Below, piece after piece: positions 41,686 to 49,629 of a stretch of DNA of 53,881 nucleotides. Position numbers and translations under genes: made by a program. The stretch lies in assembly GCA_003223025.1 (NCBI GenBank), contig QHXR01000015.1, positions 32,440 to 86,320 on the forward strand, in the 5' to 3' direction. Origin of the DNA: Acidobacteriota bacterium. GTDB lineage: Bacteria > Acidobacteriota > Blastocatellia > Pyrinomonadales > Pyrinomonadaceae. The first letter of the stretch is position 1. Each line of letters begins with the position of its first letter. The notes under the pieces were generated by a model, which was not told where the DNA came from, made no database searches, and saw nothing but the letters and a program-made list of their open reading frames with translations.

Positions 41686-42954
41686 ATGGACAGACGATAT
41701 TTTCTAAAGACAAGCGGCATCGGTTTGGCGAGTTTTGGCTTGATGGCGGCGGCTCCGGAATTCCTTCACCAGTTCGCATCGGCACAGACTTCAAAAAGCG
41801 CTTACGGGAAAAAGAAAGTTCTCGTGACTGTTTTCCAACGCGGCGCGGTTGACGGATTGAACATGATCGTCCCGCACGGCGACAGTGCGTACTACGATCT
41901 TCGCCGGACGATCGCGGTCCCGCAGCCGGGAAAGACGAACGGTGCCATCGATCTGGATGGGCACTTCGGATTACACTCATCGATGAGCGCGCTTGCACCG
42001 TTTTGGAAAGATAAAAAGTTCGCCATCATCGACGCTGTCGGTTCACCCGACAACACGCGCTCGCATTTCGATGCGCAGGATTACATGGAATCCGGCACGC
42101 CGGGAAATAAGGGAACACGCGATGGTTGGCTCAATCGCGCAGTACAATCGCTCGAGGAAAAAAACGCGTCGCCATTTCGTTCGGTCTCGATGACGTCGTC
42201 TTTGCCGCGAGCGCTCTACGGAAAAGCTCCGTCGGTTGCGATGACGAACCTTTCCGACTTTGCGATCAAGGCCGGGCTCTACACGCAAAATTTCAAAGGC
42301 GGTTTCGAAGGCATCTATCAAGAGAACGCGAAGGACTCGCTTGGCGAGACCGGAAAGGAAACTTTCGAAGCGGTGAATTTTCTAAAGCAGGCGAATCCGT
42401 CGCAGTACAAACCCGAGAACGACGCCGTTTACCCGAACACTCAATTCGGCCGATCGTTAATGCAGATCGCACAATTAATAAAAGCGGGCATCGGTCTTGA
42501 GGTTGCGTTTACCGACACCGGCAACGACATCCGCTGGGATACACATACAAACCAGGGCGGGTCGCAGGGACAGCTCGCGAATTTCCTAAGGACGTTTAGC
42601 CAGTCTATAGCCGCGTTCGCGACCGATCTCGGCCCACGAATGGACGATGTCATTCTGCTGACGATGTCCGAATTCGGACGCACCGCTCGCGAGAACGGAG
42701 GACGCGGAACAGATCACGGTCACGGCAACGCGATGCTCGTACTCGGAAACTCGGTTCGCGGAGGAAAGGTCTACGGCGATTTCAAAGGACTAAAGAACGA
42801 TCAACTAAACGAAGGCCGCGACCTCGCCGTTACAACCGACTTCCGCGACGTCTTCTCTGAAGTCGCTTCGAAACATCTCGGTACGAAAGATCTGAAGAAA
42901 CTTTTCCCGGACTATTCCGGCTCGAAAGAGAAGTTCCGCGGGTTTCTAAGCTAA
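41686..42954 (+). CDS. DUF1501 family protein with Tat-like signal
   Basis: 422 residues. The N-terminus MDRRYFLKTSGIGLASFG has a twin-arginine motif and a hydrophobic stretch ending near FASAQ, suggesting Tat export. The rest matches DUF1501, a family in the sulfatase/alkaline phosphatase-like superfamily (VTVFQRGAVDGLNMIVPHGD, FGLHSSMSALAPFW, ILLTMSEFGRTARENGGRGT, DHGHGNAMLVLGNSVRGG). These proteins are often encoded next to a DUF1800 gene; none is here. The start has AGAGGTAG about 7 bases upstream. The true reaction is unknown. Confidence 0.9.
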   Translation: MDRRYFLKTSGIGLASFGLMAAAPEFLHQFASAQTSKSAYGKKKVLVTVFQRGAVDGLNMIVPHGDSAYYDLRRTIAVPQPGKTNGAIDLDGHFGLHSSMSALAPFWKDKKFAIIDAVGSPDNTRSHFDAQDYMESGTPGNKGTRDGWLNRAVQSLEEKNASPFRSVSMTSSLPRALYGKAPSVAMTNLSDFAIKAGLYTQNFKGGFEGIYQENAKDSLGETGKETFEAVNFLKQANPSQYKPENDAVYPNTQFGRSLMQIAQLIKAGIGLEVAFTDTGNDIRWDTHTNQGGSQGQLANFLRTFSQSIAAFATDLGPRMDDVILLTMSEFGRTARENGGRGTDHGHGNAMLVLGNSVRGGKVYGDFKGLKNDQLNEGRDLAVTTDFRDVFSEVASKHLGTKDLKKLFPDYSGSKEKFRGFLS

Positions 42955-42960
42955 GAAAGA

Positions 42961-43066
42961 TTGCCCGCGAAATACGCGAAAGACGAAAAAAGAATTTGCC
43001 CGCGAATAACGCGAATGAAAGCGAATAAAAGAATTCTTCATTCGCGTGATTCGCGTGCAAAAATTC
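42961..43066. repeat. Family C repeat after the DUF1501 gene
   Basis: The outer unit (GCCCGCGAAATACGCGAAAG) and inner unit (GCCCGCGAATAACGCGAATG), with inverse TTCATTCGCG...TTCGCG, are homologous to 20165-20326. The outer right arm is missing here. It begins six bases after the DUF1501 stop and ends before the next gene start. Confidence 0.85.
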
Positions 43067-43100
43067 TTTCTCCGCGCCTCGGCGGTGATATCCTCTTCCC

Positions 43101-43805
43101 GTGTTCGACAAACGCGCGACTGAGCCGGAGCGGATAGATACCGGCGACTACACACCCGAGGAATATCAAACCTTCCTTCGCGAGATCGCGTTCATCAATC
43201 GACATTTCGGAGACGGGCGTGCGTTGAAGAAAACTCTTCTGCGTGAGATCGAAGAAAAAGATCTTCGAACCTTCAGTGTTCTCGACGTCGGCTGCGGATC
43301 AGGTGAGCTGCTCCGCATGATCGCTACGTTCGCCGATTCGACCGATCGTCACGCGACGCTTGTCGGGATCGATCTCAACCCGATCTCATCTTCAACGACG
43401 CATACCGAGTCGCTTCAATTTAGCCAGATCTCCTCGGTTCGCGGCGACGCATTTCAACTTCCATTTGCTGACGACAGCTTCGACTACGCGATCTCGTCAC
43501 TCTTCTTTCATCACCTGACCGACGATCAGATCCCGATCGTATTAAAAGAAATGTCCCGCGTCGCGCATCGCGGCATCGTCGTCATCGATCTTCATCGCGA
43601 CGTTGTACCATTCATTGCATACAAGTTTCTCTGCGCCGCATTTCGGATCTCGCCCCTCGTGCGCGAAGACGGATCGCTCTCGATAAGGAAGGGATTTAGA
43701 GCAGCGGAAATACATGCGATCGCAGACAAAGCAGGATTCGCCGTCCGCAATGTCGAACAAGTCTCGCCAGGTAGAGTGGTTTTAGTAGCTGCGGTAAAAA
43801 AATAG
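43101..43805 (+). CDS. Class I SAM-dependent methyltransferase
   Basis: A 234-residue cytosolic methyltransferase. The SAM motif VLDVGCGSGELLRM is at about 59-72. The acidic residue is in VGIDLNPIS (about 87-95), with DAFQLPFADDSFDYAISSLF (motif II/III region) and VAHRGIVVIDLHRD afterward. It resembles the UbiE/COQ5-like methyltransferases; the substrate is unknown. The start is a GTG at 43101. No partner gene is adjacent, and the following spacer contains a heptamer repeat and the convergent argG. Confidence 0.85.
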   Translation: MFDKRATEPERIDTGDYTPEEYQTFLREIAFINRHFGDGRALKKTLLREIEEKDLRTFSVLDVGCGSGELLRMIATFADSTDRHATLVGIDLNPISSSTTHTESLQFSQISSVRGDAFQLPFADDSFDYAISSLFFHHLTDDQIPIVLKEMSRVAHRGIVVIDLHRDVVPFIAYKFLCAAFRISPLVREDGSLSIRKGFRAAEIHAIADKAGFAVRNVEQVSPGRVVLVAAVKK

Positions 43806-43889
43806 CTAATAGCCATTAGCTATTAGCTAAAACAACCGACCATGAGAGGTCCTCTCTTCAATCCAAAATCCAAAATCCAAAATCCAAAA
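43804..43889. repeat. Spacer repeats: TAGCTAAT palindrome and (TCCAAAA)n heptamer
   Basis: TAGCTAATAGCC and GCTATTAGCTA are partly inverted at 43804-43830. GAGAGG/CCTCTC forms a small stem at 43844-43857. Four TCCAAAA heptamers at 43860-43889 lead to the argG stop. They separate convergent genes and may end transcription. Confidence 0.7.
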
Positions 43890-43895
43890 TGAAAT

Positions 43896-45092
43896 TTATT
43901 CCATGTTCCTCAATCTCAACCTCAAAGCCTGGAGCTTGATGAATCCTTCCGCGTCGTGTTGGTCGTAGGCTCCGGCGTCGTCTTCGAAAGTTACGACGCG
44001 TTCTCGATAGAGTGAGTTCGGCGACTTACGTCCGGTGACGATGACGTTGCCTTTGTAGAGTTTCAAACGCACGTCGCCGGAAACAGTCTCCTGGGTTTGA
44101 TCGATCATCGAGCGGAGGATCTCGAACTCGGGTGCGAACCAGAATCCGTAATACACAGACTCGGCAAACTTGGTCCCAAGGGAATCGCGCAGGCGTGTCA
44201 CCTCGCGGTCCATCGTGATCGATTCAAGCGCGCGATGGGCGACCATCAGAATTGTCACACCGGGAGTTTCATAGATACCTCGCGACTTCATTCCTACGAA
44301 TCGATTCTCGACCAGATCGACGCGCCCGATCCCGTGATCGCCGCCGAGATGATTCAGCTTCGCAAGTAGATCGACCGCGCCGTACTTTTCGCCGTCGATA
44401 GCGACCGGCTCGCCTTTTTCAAATGTCAGCACGATCTCCTGAGGTTGATCGGTCGCCTTTTCAGGCGATTTCGTCATTAGGAAAATATCTTCAGGCGGAG
44501 CAGCCCACGGGTCCTCGAGAATCCCGCCTTCGTACGAGACGTGCATCAGATTTCGATCCATTGAATACGGCTTCGCTGTTGTCGCGGTCACAGGGATCCC
44601 GTGCTGCTGACAATACGCGATCAGATCCGCGCGTCCTTTGAATTCCCATTCGCGCCACGGAGCGACGACTTGGATGTCGGGCTGAAGCGCGTAGTACGTC
44701 AATTCGAAACGAACCTGGTCGTTTCCTTTTCCGGTCGCACCATGAGCGACGGCGTCGGCGCCCTCCTTCCGTGCGATCTCGATCTGTCGCTTTGCGATCA
44801 CGGGGCGCGCGAGCGACGTGCCGAGAAGATAAACGCCTTCGTATAGAGCGTTCGCTTTGACTGCCGTCCAGACAAAATCGCGAACGAATTCTTCACGAAG
44901 ATCTTCGACGTAAAGCTTCGACGCTCCGGTCGCTTTTGCCTTTTCCTCGAGACCGGTAAGCTCCTCGCCCTGGCCAACATCGGCGCAATAGCACACGACT
45001 TCGCAGTCGTAAGTTTCTTTCAACCACAACAGCATTGCCGATGTATCCAACCCGCCGGAGTAGGCGAGAACGACTTTGTTTATCTTTTTCAT
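43896..45092 (-). CDS. argG: Argininosuccinate synthase ArgG
   Basis: ArgG joins citrulline and aspartate with ATP in arginine synthesis. The 398-residue length is standard. The N-terminal PP-loop is [15 protein letters not shown] (about 7-21). [15 protein letters not shown] (about 115-129) and [20 protein letters not shown] (about 180-199) are family motifs. It is divergent from corA-argH, so argG and argH are on opposite strands separated by corA. Confidence 0.97.
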   Translation of the reverse strand: MKKINKVVLAYSGGLDTSAMLLWLKETYDCEVVCYCADVGQGEELTGLEEKAKATGASKLYVEDLREEFVRDFVWTAVKANALYEGVYLLGTSLARPVIAKRQIEIARKEGADAVAHGATGKGNDQVRFELTYYALQPDIQVVAPWREWEFKGRADLIAYCQQHGIPVTATTAKPYSMDRNLMHVSYEGGILEDPWAAPPEDIFLMTKSPEKATDQPQEIVLTFEKGEPVAIDGEKYGAVDLLAKLNHLGGDHGIGRVDLVENRFVGMKSRGIYETPGVTILMVAHRALESITMDREVTRLRDSLGTKFAESVYYGFWFAPEFEILRSMIDQTQETVSGDVRLKLYKGNVIVTGRKSPNSLYRERVVTFEDDAGAYDQHDAEGFIKLQALRLRLRNME

Positions 45093-45214
45093 TGCTCATT
45101 CAAGGCAGAAACACGGCCGTTACCGAGTGTATCGGCCAGCGAGATCTCTGCCTTTATATTTATGGAATAACATAACGCGGTCATCGGCAAAACGGCAATG
45201 GACCACATATCGGT

Positions 45215-45220
45215 TATAAT
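45215..45220 (+). promoter_or_regulatory. Likely -10 element of corA
   Basis: A perfect TATAAT 14 bases before the ATG at 45234. Transcription would start about 7 bases before that codon, giving a nearly leaderless mRNA. No good -35 was seen. It argues against a start at the upstream in-frame ATG at 45198. Confidence 0.55.
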
Positions 45221-45233
45221 TTCGCAACGATTT

Positions 45234-46208
45234 ATGGAAGATGTTAAGGCGTATCTTTACGACGCGAAAGGACATGACGACGAGGTAAGCCTCGACGAGA
45301 TCGACATCGAGCAACTGAAAGAAAATCAGTTGCTGTGGGTCAACGTCCTGAAGCGCGATGAGCCGCTGCTCGGCAAAGTAACCGCCTCGCTCAAGGTCGA
45401 GCACGTTCCCTGCAGGGCGGTCGTTCGGGATTCCGGTCTGCTGGACATAGATCGTTTCGAGACTTTCTTTCGATTTTGTGTCGACTCCGTCGTCACAAAA
45501 GAGAACGAATCGCCCCAGCGTCTGATGGTCGACTACATCGTTGGAAAGAACTTCGTTCTCACAGTTCACGACGGAGAGGTCGAGTATTTCAATGAATTCC
45601 GCGAAAGGGAAAAAGGCGAAACGCCGCTCGGCAAACTGGACTCTGAAAGTTTTCTGGCGACGCTACTGGATCTGAACATCGTTTCGTATTTTCGCGCGGT
45701 TGACGAGCTTGAGCGGCGCGTCGACATGATAGACGAAGGCATTTTGAAGAAGGAGATCGAGACCGAAGATTTCATAAAAATGATGGTCGGTTTGAGAAGA
45801 GATGTCTCGCGGCTGCGGCGCTGGCTCGTACCGCATCGCGAAATTTTTTACGCACTGTCGCGTGCAGACTTTCACCAGATCGCCGAGTCGGATTCGGCCG
45901 AGCAGTACAAGATGCTGAATCAACATTTCGAAAGCGCAGTCGATGCTGTAGAGAATTCGCGCGACACAGTTCTTAGCGTTTTTGAGTTGTACGCGACGAA
46001 GTCGGCGCAAATGACGAACACATTCGTTCAGCGGCTCACGTTTCTAACGCTGCTGACCGGATCGCTGGCGGTCATCGCCGGAATTCTGGGAATGAATTTC
46101 AAGTCGGGCATATTTGATCTGGAAAACGGTTTCTGGTTTACCGTAGCCGGATTACTCGGAGTTGGAATCGGCCTGACAATTTATGCGAGGTTCCGGCGTT
46201 GGATCTAA
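45234..46208 (+). CDS. CorA family magnesium/divalent metal transporter
   Basis: A 324-residue CorA-like pentameric channel for Mg2+ (or Co2+/Ni2+). The N-terminal cytoplasmic domain is followed by a long helix (about 195-265; DAVENSRDTVLSVFELYATK). Two C-terminal membrane helices (about 265-288 and 300-320) surround the signature GMN (ILGMNF). The residues after GMN (FKSGIF) fit the periplasmic loop. The ATG at 45234 is chosen because of the TATAAT just upstream. The argH start lies four bases beyond its stop, so they are probably co-transcribed. Confidence 0.9.
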   Translation: MEDVKAYLYDAKGHDDEVSLDEIDIEQLKENQLLWVNVLKRDEPLLGKVTASLKVEHVPCRAVVRDSGLLDIDRFETFFRFCVDSVVTKENESPQRLMVDYIVGKNFVLTVHDGEVEYFNEFREREKGETPLGKLDSESFLATLLDLNIVSYFRAVDELERRVDMIDEGILKKEIETEDFIKMMVGLRRDVSRLRRWLVPHREIFYALSRADFHQIAESDSAEQYKMLNQHFESAVDAVENSRDTVLSVFELYATKSAQMTNTFVQRLTFLTLLTGSLAVIAGILGMNFKSGIFDLENGFWFTVAGLLGVGIGLTIYARFRRWI

Positions 46209-46212
46209 CGAG

Positions 46213-47604
46213 ATGACTGAAAAGCAAAATCTGTGGGGCGGAAGATTTACCGAAGCTCCTGACAAGACGTTCGCCGAGTTTAATGATTCATTTCGTTTCG
46301 ATCGTCGACTATTTGCAGCCGATGTTCGCGCGAGCATTGCGCATGCGAACGGGCTCGTCTCGGCGGAGGTTCTGACACGCGACGAAGGGAACGCCATCAC
46401 TAACTCGTTGCAGCAATTGTTAGAGAGTTCGACGAAGGACAGTGGCTTTCTCGAGAGCAATGCTGAGGACGTGCACTCGTTTATAGAATCAAAGCTTGTC
46501 GAGTTAATCGGCGATACTGGAAAAAAACTCCACACCGGTCGAAGCCGCAATGATCAAGTCGCTACTGCATTCAGACTCTGGCTCCGCGAAAATATCGATG
46601 AGATCGGCCACGTGGTGGTGGGTTTGCAACACGCACTGATAGCCGCGGCGGATCGCCACGCCGACGCAGTTCTCCCCGGTTACACGCATCTGCAGCGAGC
46701 ACAGCCCGTACTCTGGGTACACTGGTGCCTGGCATATTTTGAAATGTTGAGACGCGATCGCGAGCGACTCGAGGATGTACGCAAGCGAGTCAACATTCTT
46801 CCGCTTGGTTCGGCCGCACTTGCGGGGACGAGTTTCCCGATCGATCGCGAAGCCGTTGCGAGGGAATTGGATTTCGAAGGCGTTACTCGGAACAGTCTCG
46901 ACGCTGTATCCGATCGCGATTTTGCAGTCGAGTTCGTCGGTGCGTGCTCGCTCGTGATGGTCCATCTCTCGCGCATGGCCGAGGACTTGATTCTTTACTG
47001 CTCGACAGAGTTTGGATTCGTGAAATTGAGTGACGCGGTCTCGACCGGTTCGAGCCTGATGCCGCAGAAGAAGAATCCTGATGCGCTGGAGCTTATCCGG
47101 GGAAAAGCCGGACGAGTCTTCGGACATCACACCGCTCTGCTCGCCACGATGAAAGGTTTGCCTCTCGCATACAACAAGGATATGCAGGAGGACAAGGAAG
47201 CGGTCTTTGACACCGTGGACACCGTGGCGTGGTGTCTCAAGGTGGCGGCGATCGTCCTTGATAATCTTTCGCTCGACGAGGCGCGCACTCGTGAGGCCGC
47301 GGCTCGCGGATTTTTGAATGCCACCGAGCTTGCTGATTATCTGGTGAAGAAAGGAGTCCCGTTTCGAACCGCGCATGACACGGTCGGAAGGGCTGTACTT
47401 TTTGCCGCCGAAGACGGACGCGAGTTAAACGATCTCTCGTTTGAAGACTTTCGAAAGTTTTCCGAAGAGATCGGCGACGAAGTTCTGGAGGCATTGAGCC
47501 TGGATCGAACTCTCGATTCTAAGTCCCAGGTTGGCGGGACGTCTCGGCGGCGGGTGGCTGACGCGCTGCACGCAGCGCGTGCGACCTTGGAAGAGTACAA
47601 ATAG
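46213..47604 (+). CDS. argH: Argininosuccinate lyase ArgH
   Basis: ArgH releases arginine and fumarate from argininosuccinate. The 463-residue protein begins NLWGGRFTEAPD and has the fumarase/lyase signature GSSLMPQKKNPDALE (about 275-290). TGRSRNDQVATAFRLWLRE (about 104-122) and PGYTHLQRAQPVLW (about 152-165) are also typical. The start at 46213 lies four bases after the corA stop; an earlier in-frame ATG lies inside corA. With argG nearby it completes the last two steps of arginine synthesis. Confidence 0.97.
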   Translation: MTEKQNLWGGRFTEAPDKTFAEFNDSFRFDRRLFAADVRASIAHANGLVSAEVLTRDEGNAITNSLQQLLESSTKDSGFLESNAEDVHSFIESKLVELIGDTGKKLHTGRSRNDQVATAFRLWLRENIDEIGHVVVGLQHALIAAADRHADAVLPGYTHLQRAQPVLWVHWCLAYFEMLRRDRERLEDVRKRVNILPLGSAALAGTSFPIDREAVARELDFEGVTRNSLDAVSDRDFAVEFVGACSLVMVHLSRMAEDLILYCSTEFGFVKLSDAVSTGSSLMPQKKNPDALELIRGKAGRVFGHHTALLATMKGLPLAYNKDMQEDKEAVFDTVDTVAWCLKVAAIVLDNLSLDEARTREAAARGFLNATELADYLVKKGVPFRTAHDTVGRAVLFAAEDGRELNDLSFEDFRKFSEEIGDEVLEALSLDRTLDSKSQVGGTSRRRVADALHAARATLEEYK

Positions 47605-47659
47605 AGAGTCTGGTTTCGGCCGTGCTATAAGGTGGGAAATGGAAAGATGGAATTCATCT

Positions 47660-48322
47660 ATGAGACGCATTGGCGTTTTGTTAATTCTGCTCGGCATGTT
47701 CGTTAGTATCGCTCCGGTGTCCGAAGCGCAGGATAGAAAAGAAATCGGCCCGGACGCGGTTGTTCAACCTTCCGAGAGTCGACCAGAAATGGGACTGGAG
47801 TTGAGTGCGAACGCTAAGGCAAAAGTATTTCTCCCGCGCACCAAATTTCGACTGGGTGAGTTAGTTAAAGCTGATGTCGTATTGCGGCTGACGAATAAGT
47901 ACCAATACTACTTTACGCCGGAATTCCACTACCGAATTATCATAGAAGATTCAAAAGGGTCGCCCGTGGTTATCAAAAGTATCGCTAACGTCGACACCTT
48001 CCTTGGGCCGCGCTATGAAAAGGTCACCGACACGCTTCTTATTCAGTCGTCGTATTTAGTTATCGGATGCAGAGTGCCAATAGTACGTAATTTCGAGAAA
48101 TCGATCGAGATCGCTGAGATGGATAATCCCGATTGGCTCTTTGAGAACAATCTCTTCAGTCCGCCTGCTGAAGCATGCATTGACGTAACGACTCCCGGCC
48201 AACTGGAACTTAACGTTGTAGTATTCAACGACCGCGTAGTGGTTCCGGCAACGGGAGATAACACAAAGACGTTGGTTGGATCGATTCGAGGCAAAAGCTT
48301 TCGGATGTCTATAGAAAGATAA
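47660..48322 (+). CDS. Secreted protein of unknown function
   Basis: About 220 residues. The signal peptide MRRIGVLLILLGMFVSIAPV ends near SEAQ. The mature part looks beta-rich, suggesting an Ig-like fold (FLPRTKFRLGELVKADVVLR, YFTPEFHYRIIIEDSKGSPV). Two cysteines are at VIGCRVP and EACIDV. No family is recognised. The ATG at 47660 is preferred for the signal peptide; 47639 (ATG after GGTGGGAA) would add seven residues. It follows argH on the same strand. Confidence 0.7.
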   Translation: MRRIGVLLILLGMFVSIAPVSEAQDRKEIGPDAVVQPSESRPEMGLELSANAKAKVFLPRTKFRLGELVKADVVLRLTNKYQYYFTPEFHYRIIIEDSKGSPVVIKSIANVDTFLGPRYEKVTDTLLIQSSYLVIGCRVPIVRNFEKSIEIAEMDNPDWLFENNLFSPPAEACIDVTTPGQLELNVVVFNDRVVVPATGDNTKTLVGSIRGKSFRMSIER

Positions 48323-48384
48323 CGAGGCTCGACTTGGTTGGAGGTTTACCGACGTCTTGCGAAAACGCCTCGAGATTCGAACAG

Positions 48385-48507
48385 CGAGAGAACCACCCCG
48401 TCAGCCGAGGCGGCTGCCACCCCTCCTTCGGAAGGAGGGGAGTCGACCGCATTTTGGATTTTGGATTGAAGCAAAGAAACCACCCGCTACCCAGGTGGTA
48501 CTGACTT
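48385..48507. repeat. Repeat remnants upstream of tilS, including a half copy of the RluD-gene element
   Basis: CAGCCGAGGCGGCTG and CCCCTCCTTCGGAAGGAGGGG-like hairpins (48420-48440, the latter given approximately) are followed by (TTTTGGA)2 at 48451-48467. The segment 48478-48507 aligns with the right arm of the element in the RluD-type gene (33783-33812) with about five or six differences. The segment holds AGGTGG, the likely tilS ribosome-binding site. Confidence 0.75.
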
Positions 48508-48509
48508 CC

Positions 48510-49484
48510 ATGGACAAGTTCGTACGCAACCTGATCACCGAATGGCGGAAGCTTGAATTGCCGTTCGATGGCGAGACGGTCGTCGTTGCGGTTTCAGGCG
48601 GTGCGGATTCGATGAGTCTGATGCTCGCGCTTCACGAATTGAGATCACGGAAAAAGATTCTCAATCGAACGATCGTTGCACACCTCAATCATCGACTGCG
48701 CGGAGCGGAGAGCGACGAGGACGAAGCGTTCGTACGCGAGCAGACGGCGCAGCTTGGATTCGAATTCGTTTCCAAATCAACGCGCCTTCCAAAGACCGGA
48801 AATCTGGAACAGCACGCTCGCGATGCCCGATACAAGTTTCTTCGCGACGTCGCAATCAAAAATAAAGCCTTCGCCGTTCTCACGGCACACACACAGAACG
48901 ATCAAGCCGAAACGTTTCTCTTGAATCTGATCCGCGGCAGCGGCCCCGACGGGCTCTCCGGAATGAAGTCGATCCGCGACATGGATGGCGTCAGTCTGAT
49001 CCGGCCGCTGCTTTCGTGGGCGACAAGATCCGACACGGAAGAATTTTGTGCATCGAGACGCGTGGAGTTTCGCACCGATCGCATGAATCACGATGAGAAG
49101 TTCAGCCGCGTGCGAATTCGGCGAAAAGTCCTCCCGCTACTCGCCGAAATGAATCCCGGGATCATTAAAACTCTGGCTCGCTCCGCGGATCTGATACGCC
49201 GAGGCGTTGAAGCCGACAAGAGCGAATCCGCGAACGCCGCTTCCGAAAGTCTTGCGCTGAAGGATCTGAAGTCTATGGATTCGACCAAGCTTTACGCGAC
49301 GCTCCGTTCATGGCTTCGCACCCGCCGCGGAACCCTTCGGGGTCTCGGGTTGGAGAATATTCAGGCCATCGAGCGTCTGATCCGAAGTCGGAAGAGCGGT
49401 AAAACCGTGGAATTACCGGCCGGCGGACGGGTCGTGAAGCATGACGGCACGCTTCGCTATATGGATATAAAGGTTGAAAAATGA
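48510..49484 (+). CDS. tilS: tRNA(Ile)-lysidine synthetase TilS
   Basis: TilS converts cytidine 34 of tRNA-Ile(CAU) to lysidine so that it reads AUA codons. The 324-residue protein has the PP-loop SGGADS at 29-34. AHLNHRLRGAESDEDEAFV (about 53-71), LTAHTQNDQAETFLLNLIRG (about 128-147) and the RNRVR-like FSRVRIRRKVLPLL segment are family marks. The ATG at 48510 has AGGTGG 11 bases upstream, within a repeat half-element. An upstream extension through repeats (from 48357) is rejected. It precedes ftsH and folP in the common order. Confidence 0.94.
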   Translation: MDKFVRNLITEWRKLELPFDGETVVVAVSGGADSMSLMLALHELRSRKKILNRTIVAHLNHRLRGAESDEDEAFVREQTAQLGFEFVSKSTRLPKTGNLEQHARDARYKFLRDVAIKNKAFAVLTAHTQNDQAETFLLNLIRGSGPDGLSGMKSIRDMDGVSLIRPLLSWATRSDTEEFCASRRVEFRTDRMNHDEKFSRVRIRRKVLPLLAEMNPGIIKTLARSADLIRRGVEADKSESANAASESLALKDLKSMDSTKLYATLRSWLRTRRGTLRGLGLENIQAIERLIRSRKSGKTVELPAGGRVVKHDGTLRYMDIKVEK

Positions 49485-49614
49485 CCCTTTGGGAACTACA
49501 ATCGACGATTGGCGTTCCGGTTCTAACCCCTCGTTATTCCGGGAACAACTCGCACTCTCGAACATTCATCCAAACGCTTTGACGAAAAGCTTTTTTGGGT
49601 GAAAGTTGATTTTT

Positions 49615-49629
49615 GGAGGCTATAAATTG
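49615..49629 (+). promoter_or_regulatory. Ribosome-binding site defining a TTG start for ftsH
   Basis: GGAGG at 49615-49619 stands seven bases before TTG at 49627-49629. This fixes the ftsH start at that TTG rather than the in-frame TTG at 49606, which lies before the ribosome-binding site. Confidence 0.8.

Noticed and set aside
47521-47560. GC-rich hairpin-like stretch near the end of argH as another inserted element
   Set aside because: It encodes the normal ArgH C-terminal motif (VGGTS...RV), so it is family sequence and not an insertion.
48357-48509. N-terminal extension of TilS
   Set aside because: It reads through repeat remnants; the conserved family start is at 48510 with a ribosome-binding site.
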